From: Siphonodentalium dalli
Lineage: Eukaryota; Mollusca; Scaphopoda; Gadilida; Siphonodentaliidae
Reading direction: 5' to 3'
Assembly (NCBI GenBank): GCA_032622095.1
Contig: CP136061.1
Coordinates: 40,859,797 to 40,923,796, forward strand
Length of the DNA stretch: 64,000 nt
Of this stretch, positions 11,736-22,756 are shown piece by piece (position 1 is the stretch's first letter; every line of letters begins with the position of its first letter). The position numbers and the translations under genes are program-made. The notes below the pieces were generated by a model that was not told the origin of the DNA, did no database searches, and was given only the letters and a program-made list of their open reading frames with translations.

Positions 11736-13375
11736 CACTAAACTCAGGCTTGGAGCAATCGGTCTTTGTGGGTTCCCAAAATACATAATACATACTTTAT
11801 AACAACAATAATGTTCACCAATGAGAAGGTGGAGAAAACAATCTTCCCTCAGACCAGTCTGTAATGAAACCGTATAACACTATATATAATGCATTTTTGA
11901 CACCGAAACAAACCGAATCCATCTTCAACTGTATCAACTGTATCTTAGAAATATATATTTCTCAAGTTATATTTTCAGCAAAATATCGACAAAATTGGTG
12001 TTTTGATTTTCCTTCTCCCCAAATATTACATGAGGAATTGGGGGAGGGGGGGGGGGGGGTGTACCACATACCCCCCAACTTTGGTCAAAATTTTCAGCTG
12101 TTGGAAATTTCATACCTGAAATAACATTAGTTGGGTTTTTCACACCAACAATAGGTTGAAATTGTTCTGGTAGTTTGATTTTCCAAAGTAGTTTTTAGAC
12201 CAACATTTTCATATTGTCCTACTTTGGTTATATCAAAAGTTTGGACTGAAAAGGCCATCAGTTGGAAAATTTCCAACAATAGTTAGTGTCAGGTTGGAAA
12301 TTTCCAACACATGGAAAACTTGATGCCATTCTAGACGCTAGGATTTTGCAATTTAATTTTCAGATTTCAAAATTTTCTCACAGAGTCCGTTTGTAATTCT
12401 CTTGACAACCAATGTCTCTATTCATAATTTCATAGTAAAATTCCCCACCATCCCCCGTCCGTCCTGGTCCCTCCCCTGTGGCCAGTCAAAAACTGCTAAT
12501 CCATTTAAAAATAGAATATCGGTAGGGGTGAATTTGACTGGAGTTAGACCACTAGATATTATTATTTGCAATTTATAGTTCAGATCTCAATATTTTCTCC
12601 CACATGGCGCCCAGTGGTTCCTGTTCCTCCCCTGGCCAGTCAAAGACTATTATATTTAATTCAGAATACATGTACATTGTAGCCAACCACCCAGGCTCCT
12701 GTGAGGTACCAATTGGGATAAATCAAAGCCTAAAGGGGGGGGTGCAAATGAAATTTGGTTGGTTCAGGGGGGTGTAGTGTAGTTGAAAATTCTAAGGTTG
12801 ACACCCCCCCCAACAGAGACCCTCTAGCCACATCCCTGTACATATATAGATTCAGAAATTAATACAATTACTTTCCCAAAGATGGATATAGCCCCTCCAA
12901 GTTTACTGAACCCCCTCTGATTAGGTGAATAGCAGTCATATTATGCAACTCAATTGTGTGCTATTTGCACATTTTAAAACAATGTGATTGAATTGCATTG
13001 GAGCGCAATGGGATTATAAAAGAGTAGCCTACAATTAATACAAAATGGGTTTATTGAACCCAATTGATTAGGTGAAGAGCAATTGTATAATCAAAAAAAT
13101 ATATATTTTGTTTAGCGCAATGAATACATTTCATAACTGAGTTATACTTCAGTGCAATTACAATTATTAAAGGGGGACTGTAAATCTAAATAAGGCCATT
13201 TATGAGACCATCTCCTTTTATCATACCGAACATAATATAATAATAATGCAACAAATGAATGAACTTGACCTGAATGAATCATTCATTTGTTGCATATATT
13301 CTGTTGAGTATAGAGGGAGATTGTCCCATGAATGGCCAGATTTAGTGTACAGTATCTTAAGAGAAGTGAAATTTT
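11736..13375. other. AT-rich intergenic sequence with an empty-site copy
   Basis: No gene is visible. 12388-12470 (TTGTAATTCTCTTGACAACC, then TTCATAGTAAAAT) is the uninterrupted counterpart of the flanks of the 9940-10441 insertion. G-rich and C-rich runs occur at 12045-12058, 12735-12742 and 12805-12812. Confidence 0.5.
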
Positions 13376-14409
13376 CCTCACATGCAGTCGAGCTACAGTG
13401 TTATTGACACTTTCTAAAATTGTCAGTGTGATAACTCTAATTTGGTGACATTTCAAAAAATATCTAATGCCTGCTTAAATACATTAGGAACTGTCTTTGT
13501 GTTGATCAAGTGTGGGCATTCGTTTGATTTTCGTAAAAAGTGGAATCGAACACCTGCTCCCCGAGACGTACCGTACATGATGACGTCATCTTTGATATTT
13601 GCTTTTGTAAACACATCGTTGACAACAATGGCGGCGTCCATAGCAAATTTCTTCTGAATATTTAACTTTAAGAAATCCGCCCGTTTTCAAACGTCTTACA
13701 TCATTTGTGTTTATTAAGGTAAACAAAAAATCACAGTGTTTTCAAGTTTTCTTTTGAACATAAAATATAACGGACATTGGACGTTTTCATTCATTGTTTT
13801 CTCCTTTGATTTTTCGACACGCGAAATTTGGAAAGATGATTGATTTGAAAATTGATTTAGGAATGTAGACATATGGCCGTTAATGCGTTATGGGGTAATA
13901 TAGGGTCAAGTTTATTCACTCCCTTTTTGGACTATCGTGATAATTGATCTCCAATTAGTGATTACCGGTATGTTTATGAATATTCCTGTACTCTCTCAAA
14001 AAATTAAAACAAGCAACCACTTGTCCCAAGTTTCATCTTCAATTTTTTTGTGGTTTCTTACTCTCGCGAGCATCGGGGAGTGTGAATCTTGATGTTTGAA
14101 TTGTCACTCACGGATCTGAAATAAATAAATTTTTGTGTGTTAACTTTATCTGTCTGTGCGATGTACATGTAGTATCTGTCTGTACGATGTACATGTAGTA
14201 CATGTACGGTACGTCGCGGGGAGCAGGTGTTCGATTCCACTTTTTACGAAAATCAAACGAATGCCCACACTTGATCAACACAAAGACAGTTCCTAAATGT
14301 ATTTAAGCAGACATTAGATATTTTTTGAAATGTCACCAAATTAGAGTTATCACACTGACAATTTTAGAAAGTGTCAATAACACTGTAGCTCGACTGCATG
14401 TGAGGAAAG
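13376..14409. mobile_element. DNA element with long terminal inverted repeats (about 205 bp)
   Basis: 13378-13580 and 14205-14407 are inverted copies of high identity, beginning with TTCCTCACATGCAGTCGAGC and reaching inward to GAGCAGGTGTTCGATTCCAC (14219 side). The interior of about 620 bp has no transposase frame. The arms include GAGCTACAGTGTTATTGACA, closely related to the 3' terminal module of the Helentron-like elements at 28267 and 44932. The two short opposing ORFs in the left arm are not genes. Confidence 0.85.
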
Positions 14410-14689
14410 CTCCAGCATCTAGGTATCTTTTATGATGGACTAGGACATCTTAAAAGTGTTAATTTTCCGGAAGGGAAAAACTTATTCCGCGTCTGGAATT
14501 CTAATTGATCCGCTTAGGATCTTCCGCGTTCTCAGAATTCCATCAAGGAGAGTCAGAGTATTTGTACCGCGGTCGGTAAAACTTTTTAAACTTTGTAGAT
14601 TCTTAAAGACTTTTGTGCCAAGTTCTTTAATATCGAATCATTTTTACTATAGCTATAGGTTCACTATGTTATAGATTTTTTAAAACGAC

Positions 14690-16096
14690 TTTGGCAGCGC
14701 CAGCTCGTTTGACATTTTGAATTCTTCATTCTTCGACATTTCTCGGAATCGCCATGGCACATAGGTCGAAACGGGATACGAAACGAAGAAACTACGCCAA
14801 TTTGGACGATCGCGGATTCAGTAGTTCGGATATCGGCGATAGCGTTGTTACTGTTGACAAAACAGGATTTTACCGTGACGACTTGTCTGAAGTCAGCGAA
14901 GAAGAAGGTATTAATCGGCATAAAGTCAAATCGGAAGTTGTCAAAATGGACGGTCTCGAAAAGTCCATGCAAGAGTTGGAACGTGAGTATGAAGAAATCG
15001 TCATGTCTCGTCAGCGATTGGAAGAAGATCTACGTAGACAAGAGGACGTTCTTCGAAAAAGTGAGCTACAAGAGCAGATCCGACACGAGAGACGAAAGCT
15101 TAGCTAGTACTCATTGTACATATGTAACTCGATCAGGGACCCTGAAATACTCATTACCCTCTGTAAAATCCAAGGGCATCCACAGTTTCTATTATACAGG
15201 AGCGAAACTGTGGAATGGTCTAGATAAAGTATACCATACTTGTGCCCCTTTTGATCTCAAACACTGGAAATTTTGCATTAAACAACACCTACTAGAGAAA
15301 TTGATGAAAAGAGAAGAAAATCCATTTGCCTTTTACTAGGAACAATCTATTTTATCATCTTTTAACTAGAATTTCCTCAATACAGCAGTTCAATTTATAT
15401 GGTAATGTACGATGACAGTATTTGGCCAGTTGCATATATTGTTACTGCTGCCTGTATTTCGGGTTTCCATCTTTCGGTCATGGACAGACCAGTCCAAAGC
15501 CGGCCATACATGGCAGTGGTGCGTATCTATGCAGGTGGCGAAGGGCTGTTGAAGTTACATTACTTGCGTATTGACTTATTTTATTAGCTTTTCCTCTCCA
15601 TATAAGTCTCGTTCTGAAATGGCTTTTATTTAATTTATATTTTAAATACTTTTATACATTGTGCTCCAAAGTTTCGAACTTCACTCACTGCCCATGTGCC
15701 GAAAGCCACCAGGGACCGCAATGGAATTAAGTTCTCATTTAGAGAACTTTTTGCGTTATCCCTGATGGTCTCAGGTCACATGAGTATTTCTATTTTTATA
15801 CAGATTTCTGCCACATAATTTACCTTATATTCTGACGACAACCTCTATAAAATAAAATGAATTAATTCTTGAGAAAATTGATATATCCTCTTACGGTATA
15901 TATCAATTATTTACACAGTCTGAACTCTAACTGTCTCATCAACATATAACATATTTATATTTAATATAAACTATTATAATTATAATATGTATATACTGTT
16001 GTGTATTATATTGATTCAACTTGTAAACATACCCATAATATGTATTCATGTAAACCTGAACTATCAAAATAAAATCTAATCTAATCTAATCTAGTA
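14690..16096 (+). mobile_element. Internally deleted LINE with a (TAATC)n tail
   Basis: A 117-codon frame (14754-15107) is followed at once by a fragment matching the C-terminal end of LINE reverse transcriptases (15120-15339: SLPSVKS.GIHSFYYTGAKLWNGL, ending HLLEKLM). A 750-bp AT-rich 3' region then ends AAAATAAAATCTAATCTAAT and further TAATC units. The central EN and RT domains are missing. A tail of short tandem repeats is typical of CR1/Jockey-group elements. No target duplication was found. Confidence 0.6.
14754..15107 (+). CDS. 117-residue charged coiled-coil protein, possibly a retroelement ORF1 remnant
   Basis: The start is in a strong context (GCCATGG). The product is hydrophilic. 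Residues 1-60 are rich in D, S and R. Residues 64-117 form a likely coiled coil rich in E, R, L and Q (ELEREYEEIVMSRQRLEEDL). There are no cysteine knuckles or RNA-binding motif. It ends in a TAG just before the LINE RT C-terminal fragment. It could be the N-terminus of an ORF1 joined to the 3' end by internal deletion, or a captured host exon. I do not recognise a host family. Confidence 0.4.
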   Translation: MAHRSKRDTKRRNYANLDDRGFSSSDIGDSVVTVDKTGFYRDDLSEVSEEEGINRHKVKSEVVKMDGLEKSMQELEREYEEIVMSRQRLEEDLRRQEDVLRKSELQEQIRHERRKLS

Positions 16097-16557
16097 ATTG
16101 ACTATAGTTCTGCAGCCTTCATAATTGGATAGGGTCCGTGACTACCCGCCCCCGAGACAACCCGCCCCCTTTCACTCTGAGACAACCCGCCCCCAAAAAT
16201 CAATTAGCGGTAATCAGTGGCTAATTAGGAGGTGTGAGGGGATTATGAGATGTTTGTTTAACGAAACTGGGTTGTTTTATATAGATTTTAATTTGATTTA
16301 ACAACATGGACAACAATAAATACACATGTAATATAATATAACTTATGAACACAAAAATGCATCAACGATAATATGTTTATTTATTACGAAGTTTAATGAA
16401 CGAAATTTAAAAACGGAATGAATGAATATGAACGAAGATTAAAAACAAAATCTAGGACCTCCCTGATCTTTGAACCTTCAGACGTTCTGTCATATAGTAC
16501 TCCTGGAACGTTTCTCTTATTTGTGGAGCCGGGAGGAAGGGAAGAGCCAGCAACTGA
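16097..16557. other. Unannotated sequence with a short CCGCCCCC repeat
   Basis: ACAACCCGCCCCC occurs twice and a related CTACCCGCCCCCGAG once within 16139-16195. The rest is AT-rich with no gene visible. Confidence 0.4.
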
Positions 16558-17009
16558 TGCTAATGGGGTCGTTGTCGTAACGTTTTATACATAAATGCAC
16601 ACCGTGTGCATTTATGTACATAAATGCACACCAGTCTCAGTCGGCGCGAGATTGAAACGTTACCGTAAATAATTGCCGTCTGCTTCAATTCATAACTATT
16701 TTTCTTCCGAACTTCTGATAAAGGCATTCTTTTATCACAATTATCGAAACTGCAATAAAATTGGTCATCGGTCGCATATTTTTCTTAGTATTAAACAGGG
16801 ACGGAAAGAACTGTGGTTGTTTGGTCGATGAACGGATGAAAATAAACTTACAAAAAATATCAAAACGTGTGCATTTATGTAGAAAACACTACGACAATGA
16901 CCCCTGTCACATGACACTACGCGAGACTGGTGTGCATTTACGGTATGTATACATAAATGCACACGGTGTGCATCTATGTATAAAACATTACGACAACGAC
17001 CCCATTAGC
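16558..17009. mobile_element. MITE with 80-bp TIRs and an 8-bp target duplication
   Basis: Ends are GCTAATGGGGTCGTTGTCGT and its complement. The target duplication GCAACTGA is intact at 16550-16557 and 17010-17017. Arms include a nested palindrome, TAAATGCACACCGTGTGCAT. An 8-bp duplication fits hAT, but the terminal bases are not the usual CAG, so the superfamily is open. Confidence 0.8.
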
Positions 17010-17370
17010 GCAACTGACGGATGAAGTTGTGCAATGGACCCTTCTGACCATATGCCATCTTAAAGGGGTACTGTACGCCAAATACTGTACGCCAATATAG
17101 TCTCCGAGTCGGAGAATAAGGTAAAAAAAAATTCATTATTTGAAAGTCTGTTGAGTACGAAGTAGTGTTACGGATGACAAATTTACCGGAATGCAAAAAT
17201 ACAAATTGTCGTTGTCGAGTAATTTTTGAGTGGTTGGAATTGTAGTTCAGTTAACATGTTTGTGACTGCACCCTCAAATCAGCTTCTATATTAATTTTTG
17301 ATGAAAGAGGCTGCTCTTTGGATTTTCTCAAGTTTGTCGATGTTTCGTTTTTCATATGGGTCTCATATTC

Positions 17371-17498
17371 AGCCCTCATAATTGGCTACGGCAATCAGCA
17401 TTGCCGAAGCCATTTTCTGAAGCAAACTGGTCCCATGACAATGGTTGCCGTACCGTAGTTCATTGTCGAAGCGAAAAAATCTGAATTGAGAGGGCTGC
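17371..17498. mobile_element. Short MITE-like element
   Basis: CAGCCCTCATAATTGG at the left and AATTGAGAGGGCTG at the right form short TIRs around a 100-bp interior. CATATT flanks both sides. Confidence 0.55.
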
Positions 17499-17551
17499 AT
17501 ATTATATCAGCATATTCCATGGTTGATCGCGCTAGTGATATATAGCTTTAA

Positions 17552-17943
17552 CCCTTTACCCAACAAACTGGCCAAAACCGGCCAAATAAAGCTTCAACAG
17601 CCTAAAATATCTTCGGTCTGTCTCAATAGAACCATACACATATGGATATCATTGGAACCGGCTCCTTGACCACATTGTGATAGTTACAGTTATGCCCTGT
17701 GCCAATGCATTCTCTTATATATGCGAGTCGACCATAGGTCGCCTCGCATATATAGGAGAATGCATTGGCCTAAAAAAAATCTTTTTTTAACACTTTGTAC
17801 CATTTTTTCTTACATTCTTTAACAATTTTATAATTTGTAATGTGTTAAGCCAATGCATTCTCTTATATATGCGAGGCGACCTATGGTCGACTCGCATATA
17901 TCAGAGAATGCATTGGCACAGGGCACTTCTGTTGGGTAAAGGG
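17552..17943. mobile_element. piggyBac-like MITE P1, copy 1
   Basis: TTAA flanks both ends (17548-17551 and 17944-17947). Termini are CCCTTTACCCAACA and its complement. The body has AAAGCTTCAACAGCCTAAAA and ATATGGATATCATTGGAACC. Two copies of hairpin module M in opposite order lie at 17701-17770 and 17849-17917. TTAA duplication with a CCC terminus is the piggyBac hallmark. Confidence 0.85.
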
Positions 17944-17949
17944 TTAAAG

Positions 17950-20765
17950 CTTGCGTAGATCTTCTGAGCAGTGCTTGAGATTTCGTTGGAGGAAGCTGAG
18001 CATGTATGATGCTTTCCTCCAATCCATATTATTTGTGAGTGTCACTCCGAGGTATGGATGTTCGTTGACCTCTGTGAGTACGTCATTGTTTAGTGTGTAG
18101 TAATAATTGGATTTTTTTCTTGATTGATAGGATATGGCATTTCTTGGTGTTAAATTTCATCCCCCAGGTGTTGGCCCATATGTTCAGTGTGTTTAAGTCT
18201 TTCTGCATTTTTAGATGATCCTTGAATTAGTGTTGAAACGACTAGTGAATTTAAAAGTCGACTAGTCGAGGCCCAAAAGTCGCGTTGCGTCGACTGGTCG
18301 GTACCCGATATCAAAACTTTCAAACATAACATGGTACGGAAAATTCATCGTACATGGCGTACACTGATGACTGATGCAATGACGGTCTATTGCGTAGCGC
18401 ATTTCCCTGCATAGGCACCAATTTATTTGGGATATAATACAGTAAACATCTTGATATTTATCCAACACACTGAATGTAATTATATAATTAGACATGTGGT
18501 GGATAATGATTAGAAACACGATCATTTATACAGGTTTAAATTTAATATCAGCATTCGATTTTTCGTTTCGTCACGTGATTACCAATAAACATGTGCCGAG
18601 CGGTGTCACTATAAAATGTTCCGATTAAATACGCCCTAGTATAGGCTACGTTAGCCATCATGTCGCAGTGATGTCTTTGATGTCAAACGACGAGTGAGAC
18701 ATTGTGTTGTCAATTTCATTCTTTCAATTAATAGTCGGGTCACCGTGTGTGTCTATACTAGTAACACTGTAAATTTTGGGTGCCACCAAACGTTATGCTT
18801 ACCGTAACTTACGCGCAGTTAACACCGTTTATGCCGGAATCGATCTTGAAAATGTTATACATGTAACTAATGCACTATGTTTCGACTAGTCGACGGCAAA
18901 ATTCAGAGTCAACGTTCTGACATATCAGCGTCGACTACAGCTAGTCGATTAATCGTTTCACCCTACCTTGAATGATATTTCTTGATATAATAGGCAGTCG
19001 TCTGCAAGAGGCAGATTTTGGAGGTGATGTAATTTGGTAAGTCGTTGATACACTGTATGGCATAAGAATAGCAACGGGCCCAGCTCTGTCCCTGTAGGTA
19101 CTCCAGATGCTTCATGTAGCTCCTCTGAGTGTTTCCCATCAATCACCACTCTCATTTTCCGATCTAGTAGGAAGAAGCTCATCCAACTGTGTAGCTGTCC
19201 TCTGATGCCATAGTGTTGCAGTTTGTGGAGCAATTTATGGTGTGGTACCGTATCAAACGCCTTAGAAAAATCCAAGATGGCAACATCAACTTGTTTGCCA
19301 TTGTCGAATGACTGTAGTATGTTGTCGGTTGTTACTGCTAGTTGAGTTACACAAGAGTACTTTGACCGGAAGCCATGGTTGAGTGAAGTTAGAATATTGT
19401 GTTCTTCTACATGTAGGTGGTTGATGATGTGGCTGTATATGATGTGTTCTAGCAGCTTGCACGGGATGGAGGTCAGCGAGACAGGGCGATAGTTTTCAGC
19501 ATTATGTTTATCACCTTTCTTATATATGCTGGATATTTTGGCTGATCTCCAATCCAGGGGTAGTGTGCCTGTCTTTAATGAGTGGTTGAATATTATTATT
19601 AATGGATATCCCAGCTCTGTTGCACATTCTTTGATAATTCGGTTAGGCAGATTTTCACGGCCTGGTGCTTTGTGTGTTTTTACCTGTTTTAATAGTCTCT
19701 CTACCCCTTCCTTGTCAATGGTTAGTTCTTCTATGTTATCTGTGGGTTTGTTGTTCATTGCCGGCATTTCTTCTCCTTGTGGTTCATGCGTGAAGACTGA
19801 TTTGAATTGTTGTAATAATATGTTGGCTTTCCCTTCTGAGCTGGTTTCTAATTTCCCCTTTATCTTCAGTGGAGCAACGCCAACTGAGTCATTCTTTTTT
19901 TACTTGACGTAGCTCCAGAATGGTTTGCTGTTATTGTTGGTTAAGCCTTCAGTGATGTTTTTGTTTATATGTCTCCACTCTTCATGCCTAATTGTCTTTT
20001 TGCATTCCTTTTGTATTAATCTGTAGTTTTCCCCATTTGCGGGTCTTCTTGGCTCGGATATACACTTGCTGTTTCTTCCTAAAATTTCGCTTGACTCGAA
20101 GGTTGATCCATGGTGCACTCCGATTTTTTCTGAGCATTTTGGATGGAACATTTTTGTCAACAGTAGTGTGGATGCCTTCTTTGAATGTCATCCAGAGTTT
20201 TTCTATGTCTGCATTATCTTGTGATTGGGTGTTGATGGTGGTGTCCATTTGCTTTTAATCAGATTTTATGGCTTCCCAATTTGCTCTATTAAAGTTATAA
20301 GATATTCTCGGCTGGTATTGCGGTTTGATTTCCATGTCTGTAACCACAATGTTATGATCCGAGATGCCGGGTATTGTGTCGACGGTCTTCAGTTAGTGAT
20401 GGAGTTGAAACGAATAAAAGATCATGGTTGTTGTTCTCTGGCATTGATTTCATTTGCAATTGGGAGAGATGCTGGTTTGGTGTATTTGTGATATTGACAA
20501 GTTACTGTTGGACTTCTGTATCGTTTGCATTACTATTGACCGTTAGTGTTTCTCAGTTGATAGAGGGGCAATTAAAATCACCTGTCAATAGGATATTCTT
20601 GCTCTTGGGAATCTTTTTCAGTGACTCTACTAGTTGTTTGATGTCATTCAGGTTTCTGTGGGGCATATAGAAATTCCCTATCAGTATGTCTTTCCCCAAA
20701 TCTGCCTCTATAATCGTTTTTGATGAAACGGGATGCTCTTACTCGAACCAGGTAACCTGTATTCT
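17950..20765 (-). pseudogene. CR1/Jockey-group LINE ORF2 pseudogene, split by a hAT insertion
   Basis: Read on the minus strand, the order is endonuclease remnant (about 20765-20250, with ILLTGDFNCPSIN), linker (WSYVK then an in-frame TAA in place of a likely Ser codon), RT domain (19767-18974), a 738-bp hAT element, and the C-terminal domain (18219-17950, with WANTWGMKFNTKKCHILSI and HPYLGVTL). RT motifs visible are NYRPVSLTSIPCKLLE, LDFSKAFDTVPHHKLL and SGVPTGTELGPLLFL, followed by LADDCLLYQE in place of the usual FADD box, with a damaged stretch before it. Several frameshifts and stops make it inactive. Confidence 0.9.
18228..18965. mobile_element. hAT-like non-autonomous element inserted in the LINE
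   Basis: The target duplication CCTTGAAT is intact at 18220-18227 and 18966-18973. Left end TAGTGTTGAAACGACTAGT and right end (complement) TAGGGTGAAACGATTAATCG form imperfect TIRs. Further CGACTAGTCG motifs follow at both ends. There is no transposase. Removing it together with one duplication joins the LINE frame across ISFK.DHLK. Confidence 0.92.
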
Positions 20766-20962
20766 TTGGGGCCTAATTCCATTATAGATCACAGGTTTAT
20801 GGTCTACCATTTGCCAACACAATAGAATACGGATTTGAATAGACCCTGTGAAAAATAAGTTGATAATTGTTGGTGTTTCGATCGTATTTTTTCAGGGTCA
20901 GACCTTTTACAGTCGCAAATTTAGTTTTACGATGACAATTGCTGAGGCCAACAGTAACATTG
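20766..20962. other. Short unannotated spacer
   Basis: It lies between the LINE endonuclease remnant and the family A MITE; nothing else is recognised. Confidence 0.4.
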
Positions 20963-20970
20963 GTGTTTGC

Positions 20971-21224
20971 CAAGCCTTGAAATAGTGTGTCTGTCATTTG
21001 CAGAATGAGGTCCCCAGAGGGTGAATTTAGTTATGCTACCCCGCATAGCGGGCTAGCATCACCAAATTCACCCTCTGGAGACCTCATTCTGCTTACACTT
21101 CAGCAGAATGAGGTTCCCAGAGGTTGAATTTGGTGATGCTAGCCCGCTATGCGGGGTAGCATCACTAAATTCACCCTCTGGGGACCTCATTCTGCAAATG
21201 ACAGACACACTATTTCAAGGCTTG
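20971..21224. mobile_element. Foldback MITE family A, short form, intact
   Basis: The 8-bp target duplication GTGTTTGC lies at 20963-20970 and 21225-21232. The TIR is CAAGCCTTGAAATAG at both ends, then GTGTCTGTCATTTGCAG. Two hairpins abut at TTACACTTCAGCAGAATG. This copy defines the 254-bp short form. Confidence 0.93.
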
Positions 21225-21665
21225 GTGTTTGCAACAGTAAAACCAGCTTTCTTGGTATCACTGAAAATCACGAAAGATAACATAGTCATAGTCTTTCTTG
21301 GAAATTCCACAGTCGTAGTGTTATGAAGCAATTTATGAACTTTGCGATTTGTGAACAGTGGTTATTTTATTTCAACTTTCTGACTTATTCTGAAACTGCC
21401 TGTACAGCAGGGTACTCCGCCTATCAATAGCTTATGTCAGCTTCCGGTGGGCAAGACATGGTACCTCTTATCATGGACTCAAATGTCATTGGGCATCCCC
21501 CCTTTACTCACATAATGTGGGTCATACAAAGCTATGAAAGACATATCATGTGCTTATTTCACAACTTCAAACAGATATTTTATAATTCAGCCGCTACACC
21601 CATCTGAAGAATGTATCATTAACCCTTCCATGACTGGAGCTTCCTGAAATTTGGTGAAAGCCCTG

Positions 21666-21836
21666 TGTCAATGGATTCTCTTATACAGGTGAGTCTCCCA
21701 TAGGGAGCCTCGCATATATAAGAGATTACATTGGCCTAACTATATTTACCTTGACCTTGTAAGCCAGTGCATTCTCTTATAAATGCGAGGGTCCCTATGG
21801 GAGAATCGCATATATAAGAGAATGCACTGGCATCTG
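21666..21836. repeat. Paired hairpin modules M, variant loop
   Basis: Two copies of module M in opposite order (about 21668-21738 and 21762-21833) have a changed loop-stem: CTCCC-ATA-GGGAG instead of CGACC-ATA-GGTCG. The outer stem is kept (CGCATATATAAGAGA). 21233-21665 shows no gene. Confidence 0.8.
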
Positions 21837-22019
21837 AACTATCCAAAAAAGTAAACAGTCTGCCATTCGTCCCGAATAAATCACCGATAAACAAACAAAA
21901 TAATTTTACTAACAAGAGACACTATACTAGTATGTGATTAAAATGATAGAATGATGTGTGAGCACTGGAACTTTTGATACAAAATTAATTATGTACAATA
22001 GCTGTTTTGAGGAAATTCA

Positions 22020-22332
22020 AATAAGGGTCACCAAATTCACCCTCTGGGGATCTCATTCTGCTTAGGCCTCAAATGCTACCGGTATGTATCAGATTGAAGT
22101 TTCCCAGTTGACATTGGTGATGTTCACCCATTATTCACCTCGATTATGCAATTTATCTTCTGCAAATATGGGATATAGAAACTGAACAGAAGGAAAAAGT
22201 AACTAAAAACATTGTTAATTTAAGACTATGGGTACTTCCCAGAAGACGAGGCTTAAGAAGAATGAGGGTAGCGTCACTAAATTCACCATCTGGGGACCTC
22301 ATTCTGTAAATGACAGACACTCTATTTCAAGT
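22020..22332. mobile_element. Foldback MITE family A, 5'-truncated long form
   Basis: It starts inside the left hairpin (GTCACCAAATTCACCCTCTG), runs through the long-form centre (CTTAGGCCTC, then CTGCAAATATGGGATATAGA) and ends at CATTCTGTAAATGACAGACA then CTATTTCAAG. The SINE is inserted at this terminus. Confidence 0.8.
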
Positions 22333-22649
22333 ATTATCGAGGCCGTTAGAGGGGGCTCAGTCGGTAAGGGTCTCTGCTGCCAACCGTCAGGACTGGCGAT
22401 ATGAGTTCAATTCCCGGTGGAGTAATCACTGACTTTGTATCCCATATTGCTGTCTGGGGGGTGTTGCCAGTTTCTCGCCGATGGTCCGTGGTTTCGGCGG
22501 GAACAATAGATCATTCTTCCAGCCAATGAAATCACTGCAAGATTTACCTTTGTGCACAGACTTTCCCTCCACCAATAAAACTGGCAACGTCGTGATATAG
22601 CCCTGGCTGCTGAAAGCGAGTTAAACCCCAATATATAAATAAATAAATA
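22333..22649 (+). mobile_element. tRNA-derived SINE upstream of ARL13B
   Basis: The head has pol III promoter-like boxes: box A GGCTCAGTCGGT near 22354 and box B GAGTTCAATTCCC at 22403-22415. A conserved-looking body follows and the tail is TTAAACCCCAATATATAAAT with further AAAT units. TTCAAGT flanks both sides (22326-22332 and 22650-22656), a likely target duplication. It ends about 107 bp before the ARL13B start codon, so it lies in the promoter or 5' UTR zone. Confidence 0.8.
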
Positions 22650-22689
22650 TTCAAGTCTTGTCCAGAAAACGATAATCTATATATTTTAT

Positions 22690-22756
22690 TTTTATTGACA
22701 GGTACATGTATATGTTAGAGTAAACTTGAATCGTGGTTTTGCTCCCATTGAGATAA
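22690..22756 (+). promoter_or_regulatory. Possible splice acceptor and 5' UTR of ARL13B
   Basis: A T-rich tract ends TTTATTTTTATTGACAG at about 22702, a good acceptor. This suggests that an upstream non-coding exon joins here and that 22703-22756 is 5' UTR. No core promoter can be named. Confidence 0.35.

Noticed and set aside
13442-13657. Overlapping opposite-strand ORFs in the long-TIR element
   Set aside because: They lie in an inverted-repeat arm, have no start context or domain, and mirror each other.
14845-15339. 164-residue ORF as a single protein
   Set aside because: Its first half is the out-of-frame shadow of the coiled-coil ORF; only the last 75 codons match an RT tail.
22341-22422. 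Functional tRNA gene
   Set aside because: A and B boxes are present but no acceptor stem closes and a SINE body with an AAAT-type tail follows.
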